From NCBI GenBank assembly GCA_018350325.1, contig JAEVLN010000024.1:1128017-1192016 (forward strand): 64,000 nucleotides of DNA, given 5' to 3'. Under the pieces are notes generated by a model. That model made no database searches. It worked only from the letters and a program-made list of their open reading frames with translations, and was not told the DNA's origin. Both the position numbers and the translations under genes were made by a program. This stretch comes from Globodera rostochiensis. Taxonomy: Eukaryota > Nematoda > Chromadorea > Rhabditida > Heteroderidae. The stretch's first letter is position 1; every line of letters starts with the position of its first letter. This document shows positions 1 through 11,504 of the stretch, piece by piece.

Positions 1-2545
1 ATCTCGGTCAACGTTTTCACAATAAATCAATCCTGGTTAAGTTAAATATTTTAAACAAAGTCCTGGACTCAAAATGATGGGACTCGCACAACCCAAGTCC
101 GGCGAAGGATGTGCAGCAATAAATAAGGCGGAAAAAGACAAATGCAATTGGTTTGAGTGGACTTTTATGTGCTGATGATGATGATGGTGGTCATCATCGG
201 GGTGGAATTGGCTCAACGTCGAAAGATTTCTTCGGCCCGCTTTCGGCACATTTGCCCTCAGGCGAAGACAGAGAAAAACTTTAATATTCAAGGAATAAAT
301 GTAAAAAAATGTTAGGGATTAGTGCACAACTTTTAGCAAAAAATAATATAATATTTTAATCAAAATGTTTAGAATAAAAAATGAAATATGAAGTCCCGGT
401 CCCGGCTTTCACGATCCCGGTCAACCCGGTCCCGGTTTTAGCAAAAATCCCGATCCCGGCCAACTCTAGTTTTACCACACAGAAATAATATGGAAAATGT
501 TTTTTAAAAGCAAATTTGCAAGAATAAAAAAAATGAAAAATAATATAAATTTGATAGTTTTTCTTATATTTTTATCCCTTTTTTGCCATGCTAAGTGGAG
601 GAAAGGCAGATAAAAGAGGATTTTCGGTGTCAAGCAAATACAAAATAATGAGACTTGGCGCGTTTTAAGGTGGCGGGGGGGGGGGGGGGAGGGGTGTAAA
701 AATGCGGAGGAATCTGAGAACAAAAGGTCGTGGGGTGGTTTTCATTTGAAGAAGATCTTACAGTTGAGATTGGAAAGTTGAAAGGCATATAGCAAATGTT
801 TAAAACATTCAATTTATATGAGAGTAATCGATTTATATATATATATTTTTTTGAAATTTGGTACAAATTGTGTGGAAAATAATCATTCTAATTTAAAATA
901 GGGACCGGGTTAAGGTATAGGTATGCATTTTCACTATTTTTAATGCAATTGTCTCGATGAAATTTGCCAAACGCTGTTTTTAGATTGGCGGACCGATTTG
1001 TTTTTTTTGCCATTTTCAAAATGCATATTTTTGCATATTTATTTATAGGTAAAATTAATTAACAAAAATCCAATAAATCAATCATTTTGGCAAAAAGGGT
1101 TTAAAAAAAGCATAATTATGCGAGCTTTTTCGTGCATATCAATCAGGTCCGCCCGTATTATATTTAAAACTAATAAAAAATAAATAAATGCTTAAAAATT
1201 TTTTGTGAAATTCATTCTGATTGCTAAACCAAATTTTACTGGACCTGTTTGTTTTCTTCAAAAATTTGGCAATTTTTTTTCTTAAAACACCATTAATAGC
1301 TTTTTTGTTGTTTTTTAGCCCAGAATATAGAGCAAACTAAGAAGAAACTTTTCAACTGAAAACCAGATTTATGGTGCTGGTATCTCCCACCATAGATTTT
1401 TGGCGTGAAAGTTTGAGGGCAAACAAAGATTTATTACCTTTGTCATAAAATAAAATTGTTGGAAATGAGAAAATTTAAAAACTAGCAATTTTTGCTATTA
1501 AATTCAAATACCAACAAATTTTTAGCACGGAGCTTTGCACAATTTTAAAAACTTGTCAAAATTGTAAATAAAAAGTTTTAAAAATTTATCAGAATTTTAT
1601 TGTTGGGCCAATAAATTTCGGCATTTTATTGAACTGAAATGAACGAACGAGACGACCAATTCTTGGGGCTTCACATCTTTGAAGCCACACCATCCAATTA
1701 TTAGGCCGGCCTTGCTGTGCTATGGTCAATTTTCATCTTCCTTCTCGCGCAAAATTTGTGGTACTCTCCACCGCCAAATTCACTTCGGCAAATGCCATTG
1801 AGGAACCAAGCAGAAGCTGTTGTGCCGTGACCAAGCAAAAGCTGTTGTACCAATTTTTGGAATTGGCATCTAATCCATTCATAGTATTATAAACCCAAAA
1901 TGGTTTTTTATAGTTTATGACCAACGATAAAAAAATGCAATAAATCCCCGGAATTCACCATAAATTTCTTCCCGGATTTTGTGAAATATTTGTATTCCCG
2001 TTCGGTTTGAGCCCGAGAAATCCAGTCACGACTAACTGTGGGGTGAAAATCAATAAATAAAGCATTTATTTAGTATAAATACCCTTCTCATTTTGCTTTT
2101 TAATAAAAATTGCATTTTATTAATCAAATCTTTCTATTTTAACAGTTTAATCTTAATAGCTTATTTAAAATCAGTGAAAAACCAAGTTAAAAACGTTTAT
2201 TTTTTATTTTAAACATTTTGCTCCACCATTTTGTGTAGAAAATAACCCTTGAATGTAAAAGTAATTAATAATATTAATTGCGAATAAGCGGTGCGCAAAA
2301 ATGACATTAGTCCAATTAGTCCAACAATTGTTCTTTCAGTAACATCGATCAGTCGACCCAAAGGCAATGATGGATCCAGTTCCAAGAACATAATTACTGC
2401 AATAATTTGAAAATGACTAATAAAATTAAAAATATTAAATGCTCAAAAAATCAAATTTTCGCATAAAACTTTTATTTTTTTAATATTTTAGCTACAACGA
2501 ACTTTCTGGCCTCCATTTTGCAACATCATATTCGCTAAACTAATT
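1..2545. other. AT-rich intergenic DNA, no gene recognised
   Basis: No exon chain with plausible splice sites was found. The stretch holds low-complexity DNA: CCCGGTCCCGG-type repeats near 393-465, a G run at 674-690, TATA repeats near 833-850 and many A/T runs. Short open frames here are isolated and compositionally biased. Confidence 0.5.
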
Positions 2546-3991
2546 ATGACACCAATATCGTCATTTTTATTTTTATTATTTTGCATAACAATGTCGAATG
2601 GACAATCTATAAATGGCAAGAAGCAATTAATATTTTTTAGTTTAAAATGTTTTCTGAACCAAATTTAATAATTTTAATATTTAGAATCAAATGGTTTCTA
2701 AACCAAATTAGTTTTATATTTTAGGACCTCCTGGCCCTGTCTCTGGCCAAGGAACTCAAGGCATTTTTTGACATATAATAAATATTTTTTCAAATATTGT
2801 TATTAATATTCAATAAAAAATTAAATACAAATTAATTTAAACAAATCATATGAATAAATTTATGGCACCAAACAATATTTTCATTTTTAGGACCTACTGG
2901 CCTTTTTGTAGGAATTCAAGGTATACCAAATTTATTTGCCCTAAACCATTTAATAATTTAATTTAAATTTTAGGACAACAAGAACGTGTGCCAGGTAGTC
3001 AAAGATTTAATTAGAGATCGGATCGATAGAGTCGATCGAAATCTCTGTAATTGCGAACGACGAAAATAAAATTTTTGCACCTTTTATGAATGCCTGGCCT
3101 TAGCCAAGTGAACAGCGGACTGGAGCCTGGCCAAAAAAATCAATGGCCTGAGCAAGGAAATCAAAGAGTTGGCCCAGGAATCCAAGCGCCAGTTCAAGGA
3201 AATCCAGAGCCTGTGCCTGACCAAAGAAATCAAGGATTTGGCCAAGGAAAGCAAGTGCCTGGTGGACAAGGAATTCAAGGAGTTGGCCAAGGAAATCAAG
3301 GGCCTCGTGGACAAGGAATTCAAGGAGTTGGCCAAGGAAATCAAGGGCCTCGTGGACAAGGAATTCAAGGAGTTGGCCAAGGAAATCAAGGGTCTGCTGG
3401 ACAAGGAATTCAAGGATTTGGCCAAGGAAATCAAGGGTCTGCTGGACAAGGAATTCAAGGATTTGGCCAAGGAAATCAAGGGCCTGGGCCGGTCCAAGTG
3501 AATCAAGGAGTTCGACAAGGTCAAGGCGTAAACATCAAATAAATAATATTTTCTTTTTTGTGATATTATAGGTACTTCAGACTCTGGCCAAGGCAATCAG
3601 GGTAATGAAACTGTCCATCTAGTCTGATCAATTTTAAAATACCAATGAAACTGCATTGGAAATCTTTTTTATTTTTTTAAAATTTTATTTTATAATAATT
3701 TAATGTTCAGATCTTTCTGGCTTAATTGGAAATGCTGGTATATACTTTTAGATGCAGAAAAAAAAACAAATTTATTCTTTAAATTAAGGCCAGCAGATTC
3801 CAACATCTGGTTGGTTCAATGAGAATTTTAGGAATTATTTTGATTGGGGTTACTCCCTAACCCTTACGGGCGATATTTCTGGATTGGGGTTTTTCGGAGG
3901 CGGCGTGTGGGGCAGGGGTGGACAAAAATTTTCGTGTTTTTCGTATATTTTTTGGGTATTTCGTTTTTGTTTCGTCACAAGTTTTTTGTAA
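2546..3991 (+). CDS. Secreted collagen-like Gly/Gln-repeat protein (8 exons, partly GC-AG introns)
   Basis: The first exon (2546-2615) encodes a clear signal peptide (MTPISSFLFLLFC...NGQSING). Small exons follow at 2725-2760, 2891-2920, 2974-2994, about 3109-3525, 3572-3601, 3711-3737 and 3789 on. All junctions are phase 1, splitting a Gly codon, as in collagen-type genes. The short exons give GPPGPVSGQGTQ and GPTGLFVGIQ; the long one holds a 15-residue repeat (GQGIQGVGQGNQGPR) in about five copies. Three donors read G|GC rather than G|GT (2616, 2761, 3526). A reading frame rich in KEFKELAKEIKGL overlaps the repeat, but only the Gly/Gln frame joins the flanking exons. The product is probably extracellular; function unknown. 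Weak points are the start of the long exon (acceptor before TGAACAGC) and the end: the last exon stays open into a dispersed repeat at about 3915, so the true C-terminus is uncertain. Confidence 0.6.
3246..3490 (+). repeat. 45-bp in-frame coding minisatellite
   Basis: About five tandem copies of a 45-bp unit (GGACAAGGAATTCAAGG followed by AGTTGGCC and AAGGAAATCAAGGG). The last copies differ at fixed positions (GTT to TTT, CCTCGT to TCTGCT). The unit length is a multiple of three, so copy number changes keep the collagen-like frame open. Confidence 0.85.
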
Positions 3992-4965
3992 AAAAACATT
4001 TTTTCGTTTCGTTTTCGTTTCATAAAGCCAGTTTTCCAAAATTTACAAAAAACTCCCTCTAAAGATTGGACTTAACAATAATGGTCGGAATTCCGATTTT
4101 CGAACAAAAAATTTTTTGAGCAAATTCGAAAATTTTCAGAAAATTTGATTTTTTTTGAAGTAATTATTAACAATAAAATGATCGAGCTGTCCCCACCCCT
4201 GTCGGGGGTGAGGCTCAAAAATGTCGGGAGCATCGAGGAGCAACCCTAATTTGAATTGACGAAACTATGCAGACCTTTTAAGAGAAAGGCCAACCTCGTA
4301 TAGTAATTACAAAATTGGTGGCAGAAATTTTCCCAAACAATAAATAGAAGAAGAATCAAGGACTAAATTCAAACCGAGATTAAGAAGCTTCATACAAAAC
4401 AACAATTGATCACATTCAAAAGATGTTTTTGAGAATTTTGTATCATTTTTTATGGATATTAACTCATTTTTAATTCAATAAGGTATGAAAAATATTTTAA
4501 TGATGCATAAATTTTAAGAAATTCTATAATTTAAAAATCAATAAGTCGGCAATAAATTATTTCTAATTTAATTATTTTTTTCGAAAATAATTTCAATCTA
4601 TTTAAGCATAATTTAAAATGTAAATAATTATTATTCTTCATCATCTTTAGACAAAGAAGTAGTTTAATAATTTATTTTGTTGCAAAATTTTTCTTGGCTT
4701 CCAAGCACTTAAAATGAAAAATTGGTTCTGCAAATAGAAGCTCTCATCAATGCAAACGATTAATTGATTTGCTCATCGATGGATCGATCGATCGATGAAA
4801 AATGGCCAATTGGTCCGGCATTTGATCATCAGTGTAATGAATATATACGCTTAATCATGGGTCAATCCGTACATTCTTGAAACATTTTTAAAATTGAAAA
4901 AACATAAATAATTTAATTCAATTTTTTTTTTGTAGAATTCTTTGTACGCACTTTTTGTTGGCATT
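3992..4965. other. Intergenic, repeat-derived
   Basis: Contains TTTTTCGTTTCGTTTTCG-type low-complexity sequence and a run of GATC/ATCGATCGATC near 4776-4797. No coding exon was recognised apart from the 5' flank of the next gene. Confidence 0.45.
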
Positions 4966-5608
4966 ATGTCTTTAAGTCTATCAATTGTATTGTTAATTTT
5001 TGCTGCATGTTTGTCTGAGTGTGAGGCGGGAATTCCTGGAATGCCAGGTGTGAAAGGCGAACCGGGATTTGAAGGTAAAATTTTTAAACTTATTTTACGA
5101 ATATATTAAAAAACTTTTTTATAATTATATTCTTGCATTTTGTCCAAAAGTAAAACTAAATAAACTTTCTTTTATTTAAAGGCTTGCCGGGTGTTCCTGG
5201 TCCACCAGGTCGTAAAGTTTGCTTTGAAGAATTAAATAAATAATATCTAATTTAATTTTTTATTAAATTAATAAACACCCGAAATTATGAAAAACCTTTA
5301 TAAATAGATATAAAAAGATAACGACAAACTTATTTTCACAAAACCCCAAGTTATCCTGGTATTCCTGGCAGAAGGAAAACCCGGGGAATATTTTTGTTAG
5401 TGTAAATTCATTTGTTTAAAACTTTTTTAGCAAAAAAAATATTGTGAATTGTTTTCGATTGAATTTCTCATAATTATTTTTACACTAAATTTATTCTTAT
5501 AAAGGTATTTGTCCGAAAAACTGTTCTCCACGGGATGAAGAATTAAGCCAAATCCGTGAGCGACTGACAAAGCTGGAAGAAGCGCAATTAGGCAAAGAGG
5601 ATCATTAA
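4966..5608 (+). CDS. Small secreted collagen-like protein with coiled-coil tail
   Basis: Exon 1 (4966-5074) encodes a signal peptide (MSLSLSIVLLIFAACLSECEA) followed by G-X-Y triplets (GIPGMPGVKGEPGFEG). Exon 2 (5182-5208) adds GLPGVPGPPG. The last exon (5505-5608) gives ICPKNCSPRDEELSQIRERL and a charged heptad-like tail ending KEDH and a stop. Junctions are phase 1, splitting Gly codons, with GT-AG sites. The two Cys residues and the short coiled coil could trimerise or cross-link the short collagen helix. The model is about 80 residues, far shorter than cuticle collagens. If exon 2 is not spliced, a short form ends at 5241. A further PGIPG-coding scrap at 5355-5375 is out of phase and may be a decayed exon. 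It lies about 1 kb downstream of the other collagen-like gene on the same strand. Confidence 0.6.
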
Positions 5609-6139
5609 ATGCGCATAATTGAATGATTGTGACGAAAAAAACGCAATGAATATTTAATTGAGTAACGAAAATAGACAATAAAATGCCCATTATTTAAATT
5701 TAATATAAAATTGTTAATTTTGCTTTTTTGGTTAAGAATTTTGCTCCAACGGCCGTTTTTAGGCCCTATTTTAAGCTTCTGTGCGTGGGGCGGGACGGGA
5801 AATTTTGAATTCTAACTGAATTTGTTAAGAAAAGTCCGGGATTCAGAATTGAGACAAAATGTTGTCAGATTCGTATTCTATGGCCCAGAAAGCCCCTAGA
5901 AACCCTATTTTGAATTTTCGAAAAAATGTTTGAATTCGGGTCAGGGGTTCGAAATTGGTATGAATGAAGGTCAGATTCGGATTTGACGCCCCCGAATAAC
6001 CCTAATTAAATTTTTTTAGCGAATTTAAAAAAATTTATTTATTTTTTGACATTTCGTCGTTTTTGGCTGAGTCGACATTTCGTGGCTTTGGCTTTGACAT
6101 TATGTTAGCGCGCCGGTAAAACACCCGGGCTCGAATTTT
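5609..6139. repeat. Dispersed repeat of the CGAACCCC / GAATTCGGGTC family
   Basis: Holds GGGATTCAGAATTG and GATTCGGATTTGACGCCCCCG-like phrases (short forms quoted) that recur near 20030-20440, 27215-27560 and 30300-30600. No gene seen. Confidence 0.5.
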
Positions 6140-6474
6140 GAAAAAAATAATGATTCAATTTATTCAATTAATAAGCAATTTAAATGAGAGCATTCGTTTT
6201 TATCATAGCACTAATGAAAGGTTTATTTAATTATAGTCTAATAATGCAAATGATTCTAACATAGCAACTGTGTAGGCGTGTTTTGTTAAGGGCAAATAAT
6301 AGTAAAAATGTAGCCATTAATTATTCAAAATCCTTATTTGTTTTGAAAGTTTATTTAAATTATACATTAAGCTAAAAAGAATAAAATTGAATGCTGAAAG
6401 GAATCTTCTGACATTTCTAGCCACATCTATAAATCACCTTTAGATTATCTTAAAATTTTCAATCATACAATACA
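6140..6474 (+). promoter_or_regulatory. Conserved upstream block of SRSX receptor copies
   Basis: About 330 bp upstream of this receptor start recurs almost unchanged before the copies at 18234, 21920 and 28444, and as an orphan at 12391-12697. Shared landmarks are TTATTCAATTAATAAGCAAT, TTTATTTAATTATAGTCTAA, AGCAACTGTGTAGGCGTG and GAATCTTCTGACATTTCTAG. It is probably promoter plus 5' UTR, duplicated with the gene. Confidence 0.6.
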
Positions 6475-7956
6475 ATGGCACCATCCGTTGATCCGGTAAT
6501 TATTATCTATTTAATTAAAGGAATTTTCTTTTTTTTAAGCTTTACGATCTTTACATGAACAAAGGCTTTGTTTTCATTGAAATTGTTACAAATGGAATCG
6601 TTGCAATAATTTGTTGTGTCGGAATTGGCCTAAACTCGTCTCTCGTCTATGTGGCCATTAAAACAAAGTAAAAATTTTTCGACTTTAAGCCCCAGACTAA
6701 AATTAGTCGCGTTTCATCTTAAATTGATTGTTACCAAAGGGTTATCGGTTTTTATGAAAAACGAAATGCCAATTTGCTAGTCGTTTTGTATGAAAAACGG
6801 CTAACACTTACCCGATCAGATCACTCCATTCGCCTTGCATAATTCTGATCGCTTTGTATGCATTTTTTGGCTCATTTTTCCTTTTTGGAAATTGCGTCAA
6901 ATTTGTCATTTTTGCGTTTGGAATTAATTACATCACACTGCGGACGTGCTTTTATATACAAATTGTTCCCCTAATTGGCTCAGCAAATGCTTTGATACTT
7001 CAGCTATGCATTGGAATCGACCGTCTGATCGGAGTTATCTTTCCAATCTGGTGATGATAAAGCTTGCAATTTAAATGGATTTTTAAAAATATTTTGACTT
7101 CTGTTATTTGGTTTTAAACCAAGCCGCAAAACTATGACATTGTCTTCCTTCGTACTGCAAAATTTATTTAAAAGAAAATTATATTAAAATTGTAACATTA
7201 AATATGTTTTAAGGTATAAAGCAAATGGAAAAAACGTCACTTTTAAATTTGCCATTGGCATTTGTTGCATTAGATCGATATTAAATGGATTCAGCGCCTA
7301 TATTGGAAGCTCCGCGCATTGGAAAAAGTTAGCATTTTTGCAAAAATAATTTTTTAAAAAAATTTTTAGGCCAGTGATGTGCATCCTTGGCGACCCCAAC
7401 CAACAACCCGAAAACCAATCTTACAGTAATATTAGCGCCTTAGTTATATATTGTGGCGAATTTATTTGTTACGCACTGATTTGGCTGATTATTTGGCGCC
7501 GAAAATCATCGAGTTTTTATATTTTGTTCAACAAATATTTTAGTTTTTTTGCATTTAGTTCCGCAAAATGTGAAAAAGTTAACAATTTCGCTGAGTATTC
7601 TGATGTCGATTGGTTTAATATGCAACATCTTGGTTGGCTAACAAATAATTCTATTCTTTATTTATTTTTAAACCCTTTTTTAAGAATATTTTCTTCGCAC
7701 GTGTCATAACGCCTTCACTCAATTTGGACGCGTTTTCAATTGAATATTTTGTTTTCCCAATAAGTTTTGTTTTGCAATCGATTGCATACGGAAGCAGTGC
7801 CCCGGTTCTCTACTTTTGCAGGTAAAGATTCTTTTTGAAACAATTATTTTATTTATTCAAAATATAATTTTTAAACTTATTTTTAGTGCCCAATATCGCA
7901 GCGCCTTTCGCACACAATTTGGTCATCAATCAAACCAAGTCACTCCGATAATTTAA
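6475..7956 (+). pseudogene. SRSX-type chemoreceptor, copy 1 (one-base frameshift)
   Basis: Seven-exon structure identical to the intact copies: MAPSVDP start exon, TM1 exon ending ACAAA|GT, TM2-TM3 exon (from 6820) with LQLCIGIDRLIGVIFPIW, a TM4 exon, a TM5-TM6 exon beginning in MCILGDPNQQPEN, a TM7 exon with SIAYGSSAPVLYFC, and the tail exon AQYRSAF. The IDRLIxVxFP motif at the end of TM3 is the DRY-equivalent of nematode SRSX receptors. In exon 5 a T run at about 7544-7550 has one base more than the paralogues, so the frame leaves the receptor after LFNKYFSFF and stops early. This is either real decay or a homopolymer error, because all other splice sites and frames are intact. The tail ends QFGHQSNQVTPII, as in copy 4. 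Confidence 0.75.
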
Positions 7957-8087
7957 CAATCAAAAGCATGGATATTTATTTAAAGGCGCGATTGGTTATT
8001 AAAATGCATTTCTAGTGGGTTTTTTACCCTCTGATCATGAATATAAATATTGAATTTAAATTCAAATTTATTTATGCCTATTTTGAG

Positions 8088-8169
8088 CGGTCAATATTGC
8101 AAAGCATTTCGCATACAATTTGTTCATCAAGAACAACTATTTGCAGCTGTCCAATATTTGAACAATTAA
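8088..8169 (+). CDS. Candidate alternative last exon of SRSX copy 1
   Basis: About 130 bp after the normal stop there is a second sequence related to the last receptor exon, with a usable acceptor (TTTTGAG). Joined to the phase-2 TGCAG donor of exon 6 it reads S-GQYCKAFRIQFVHQEQ and on to a stop after 27 codons. Equivalent open exons of exactly the same length follow copies 3 and 4. It could give the receptor a different cytoplasmic tail, or be a conserved relic of exon duplication. Confidence 0.4.
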
Positions 8170-8445
8170 GTTATAATTATTTAAAAACTAATTTATCTGT
8201 GAATTCAAACATTGATTTTTAAAACTGGTTTTTGTCGCGAGTGCACTAAAGTGCCTTTTGAATGAATTCAAGATCCGCGAGTTAAAATGTCTCTTAACAA
8301 AATCGGGATTATCTGGGCACTGGTGGTTTCCCGCCCCTCCCCATTAAATGTACAGTGTTATAAATTTTCAAATTTTCTTAATTAAAATTCGCACAAAAAA
8401 TGAATTAATTCATGTCATCTTTCAGAATTTTGCTTCTCATAACAA

Positions 8446-9219
8446 AGACCAATTTTTTTTTATGTAATATTTAATTTGCGCTAAATTAAATTTAATACTT
8501 TTTGAAAATTAATATTTAAATTCTTACAATCGATGGGAAGTCCAAATTCTTTTTTCCAATTAATAAATGTGTCTGTAGAAATACCCAAATCTGTAATTAG
8601 TTTTTTCTGTTCTCCCGGTTGGCACATTTTAATTTCATCAATTCGCTCAATAAATTTGCGCTTTTTCTTTTCATAAAAACTATTTATATATTTTTTCTGT
8701 TTGCGGTATAAGCCAAATTCTTTTTTCCATTTATAAATTTTGTTGCGATTGGCTCCCAAATTTTTACCAAATTTTTCCTCAATTTTAGTCCTTTCTTTTT
8801 TTGTAACTTTTCTCTTTTTCGTATATTCTTCTTTCAACGCGTGAAATTTGGAAATAATTTCTCTTTTTTCTTTTTCATTGAATTCATTTTCATCATTAAT
8901 TCCTTTAATTGTTTCATCATCACTTTTGATCAATGCGATCCGGGTCTTCCTGTGTAAGATTCTGATCAGTCGAATCCGAATTATAAGCTTCAACATCCTG
9001 ATCTATATTGTCATCATGATCAGCTTGTTCATTTAGTGCATTTTCTCCCGAGTTTAACGGCGATGTTTCCACTTTTATTTGTTGATGGTCATCTTCGTCC
9101 CATCCTTTCCCAAATATTTCATCAAAAGTTGGTAGAATTTTTTCAAATTGCTTTTCGTTAACCGACAAAATTAAAAGTAATCCATTTAAAAATAAAAATA
9201 ATAAAAGCAAAAAATTCAT
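8446..9219 (-). pseudogene. H-family secreted HTH-repeat protein, copy 1 (frameshifted, third unit lost)
   Basis: Begins with a signal peptide (MNFLLLLFLFLNGLLLILSV) and an acidic segment like the intact copy at 25164. At about 8926-8930 an A run (coding strand) is one base longer than in the other copies, turning DQSDDE into DQK-stop. The rest continues in the next frame through two HTH-like units (IYKWKKEFGL and FINWKKEFGL). The conserved donor GATT|GTAAG is present at 8528, and the acceptor TTTAG before CGCAAATTAAAT, but the third unit breaks off within about 30 bp into unrelated sequence. It is convergent with receptor copy 1. Confidence 0.75.
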
Positions 9220-9445
9220 TTTTCTTGAGATTTGTCTCTGAAAGTTATTGGAGTAAAGAAGTCATATTGAGCAATGGCTTTTCCAATAAATTATTTAAAG
9301 GTTTAGTAAAATTGCATAGCATTTCTCACACAATTCGGTCATCAATAACACAAATTACAGCTGTATTTAAACAAATAAATTTAAATTGTTTAATTATTCA
9401 AAAACCAATTTATTTGCGCATTCAAAATTGTTTATTAATAGAGAT

Positions 9446-9640
9446 GGGATTTTTAGGAACTAAAAAACGTGAAATAATGACTAAAAACCCCTAAATAGGT
9501 ACTAAAAACCCCAAAAAGTGGCAAAATAGGGACTAAAAAATGTGCGAAAACTGACAAAATCCAGTCAATTTAGGCGTAAACCACTTAAAAATTCGTCTAT
9601 CTTCATTAATTACCTATGTACGAAAATTTTATAAAAAATA
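9446..9640. repeat. Dispersed CTAAAAACCCC repeat
   Basis: Phrases such as GGGATTTTTAGGAACTAAAA and GACTAAAAACCCC repeat at short range. The same family appears near 26260-26380, 33258-33420, 36948-37120 and inside a phosphatase intron at 49045-49140. Confidence 0.5.
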
Positions 9641-9649
9641 AAAATAAAA

Positions 9650-9885
9650 AAAACGCCGTGTAACGGCCCGCCAACAGCGAGCATGAGATGACGGAGCAAG
9701 TAGCGCGGGCGAGTCGGAGGGCGAAGGAATAAGCAATTTCCGCAATTTTAAAAAGAAAATTTTGGATATTCAAGTTTTAAAATAAATCTCAAGCTCAAAT
9801 TTGCGCAATAGTAAATTTAGTCATATTCAAACTAAGATGAGGAAACAAATTGTGTAAGATTTGGTGGCGAGAAACCTTTCCAAAG
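9650..9885. repeat. Dispersed repeat, copy A (about 235 bp)
   Basis: Starts near GGCCCGCCAACAGCGAGCAT and runs to GATTTGGTGGCGAGAAACC. A second copy with few changes lies at 21136-21375, upstream of receptor copy 3. Confidence 0.75.
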
Positions 9886-10529
9886 ATCATAATTTTTTTT
9901 GGGAAAGGGAGCCCGACAGTGCCGACAGGCGCCGTCGGGTGGCATTTTTGTTAAGAAATGTCATCGAAATTTTCGAAAAAAGCATTTTTTTCGAAAAATT
10001 TTGTAAAAAAATTTGTTACTTAAGAGTGGAGGATGTCCGGCGGTGCCGACAGGCGTCAAGGATGGCCACCTGTGAAACCCCAAAAATCAGATTTAGCAGC
10101 TGAAATAAACAGGAATAATTTTTAGGTGTGTAAATAACGAGTTTAATGCAAACGCCGACCCCCCTGCCTCAGAAGCTAAAATAGGCCTAAAAAAGGCCCC
10201 TGGCAGAACGAACCGTAGCCAGAAAACTTTACAAGGTGTGGGGCAAGCAAAAAATTCTTTAGGTGTGCATTTGTGGCTGCATTTTTCTTAAGCAATTTTT
10301 TTTAAATTTCGATTCTCAATAAGTTTTTTAGAATTTTTAAATTTTTATTAAAAAATTGCGTAGAATTTTGGAAATTTTGTCGATTTTTGAATTTTTAAAA
10401 ATATTTGCGAATTCAGCTTCAAATTTTTGACTTAATTTCTTAAAAGATTTGCAACCAAAATTGCAAAACCGGCTTAACCAAAACCGGTACCCCCGATTTA
10501 AACCCGACCGTTACCAACCATAGGCAAAA

Positions 10530-10620
10530 CGATAAATAAATGTTTGCACTCACGCGGGTTTGAACCTAACAAACAACATTTGGCGTCGCGAAAAGACAAA
10601 CCACCAGGACATAAATTTCG
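10530..10620 (-). repeat. tRNA-derived SINE-like copy
   Basis: On the minus strand it has an A-box-like TGTCCTGGTGG and a B-box-like AGGTTCAAACCC at tRNA-like spacing, followed by GTGCAAACATTTATTTAT. Related copies lie at 10930-11030 and 19680-19770. Confidence 0.5.
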
Positions 10621-10654
10621 TGGATCAGTCTCAAAGTTTTTCTTGCCAGCAGAA

Positions 10655-10875
10655 CTGTTGAGTAGAGTCCGGACCCAAAACCCAAAACCAAAAAATTTTT
10701 TGGGTTTTTTTGTACAAAAAATTGGACCAAAAGTATTTGGTTTTGGGTTTTGGGTCAACTTGGAGTAAAACACAAAAAAAAACCAAAACCCAAAAGTTGA
10801 CCAAAAAATTTTTTGGTTTTAGTTTTGGGTCCATGCCTTTTTTTGTACAAAAGTTTTGGGTGTTGCCCGGTTGAA
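10655..10875. repeat. Palindromic AACCCAAAA / TTTTGGGTT repeat
   Basis: Alternating CCCAAAACC and GGTTTTGGG blocks form an extended foldback-like low-complexity repeat. A shorter version lies at 12180-12290. Long open frames on both strands here reflect composition, not genes. Confidence 0.55.
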
Positions 10876-10929
10876 TTTGCACCCCTAAAGATAGCATCTA
10901 GTGATTTTTCAATCTTTTTTTACAAGAAT

Positions 10930-11030
10930 CTTTGTAGGTAATTGATGGCTTAGTCGTTTTGTCTTCTCGGTAATTCCTATGTTTTGTGTTGGGTTCAAAC
11001 CCAGTGCAAGCATTTATTTATCATTTTTCC
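10930..11030 (+). repeat. tRNA-derived SINE-like copy
   Basis: A-box-like TGGCTTAGTCG at 10946-10956 and B-box GGTTCAAACCC at 10992-11002, then AGTGCAAGCATTTATTTATC, the tail shared with the other copies. No foldable tRNA with an acceptor stem was found. Confidence 0.5.
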
Positions 11031-11504
11031 TCTGCTCATATACGCTTTCCATATTATTCATATTTTTCTGAAAACCTCTTAACAAATTGAGTCAAAAATT
11101 CAAAGTTTTTTTGGCAGCGCCTATCGGCACTGCCAACCGCCACCCCCTAGTAAGCAGAATTCACAAAAAGAAATTGGATCTGAAAATTCAAAAATCGGTA
11201 AATTAACGAAATTTTACACAATTTTCTTAACAATAAAAAAGTTTTGCATTAAATTCAAATATTTAAACACCTAAAAAATATTCATGATTTTTTTTTGATT
11301 TTTCAGCCGGTATTCCTGATTTATTTGACAGGTGGCTGCTACCCTGGTATTAATATTATTCATGGATTTATGATGACTGGTCAGAAAAAAAATGCGTTGA
11401 ATAAAACTTTTATTAAAAAATTTTAAAAATCGGAAATTTGGGTATTTTAATGAACCCAGAATGCACCAGAATTTGCTGTCCAGGAATTCAGTCATTTAAT
11501 CCCA

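Noticed and set aside
1733..1924. 63-codon minus-strand frame
   Set aside because: Isolated, no domain, no neighbouring exons.
3169..3501. Lys-rich frame (KEFKELAKEIKGL repeats) as the main product of the repeat exon
   Set aside because: Only the Gly/Gln frame is in phase with the signal-peptide exon and the flanking collagen-like exons; the Lys frame has no upstream partner.
3084..3596. 170-codon minus-strand frame (RPLISLAKSLNSLSS repeats)
   Set aside because: It is the antisense shadow of the 45-bp minisatellite; no splice or signal evidence.
10498..10897. Overlapping long frames on both strands
   Set aside because: They arise from CCCAAAA/TTTTGGG palindromic repeats.
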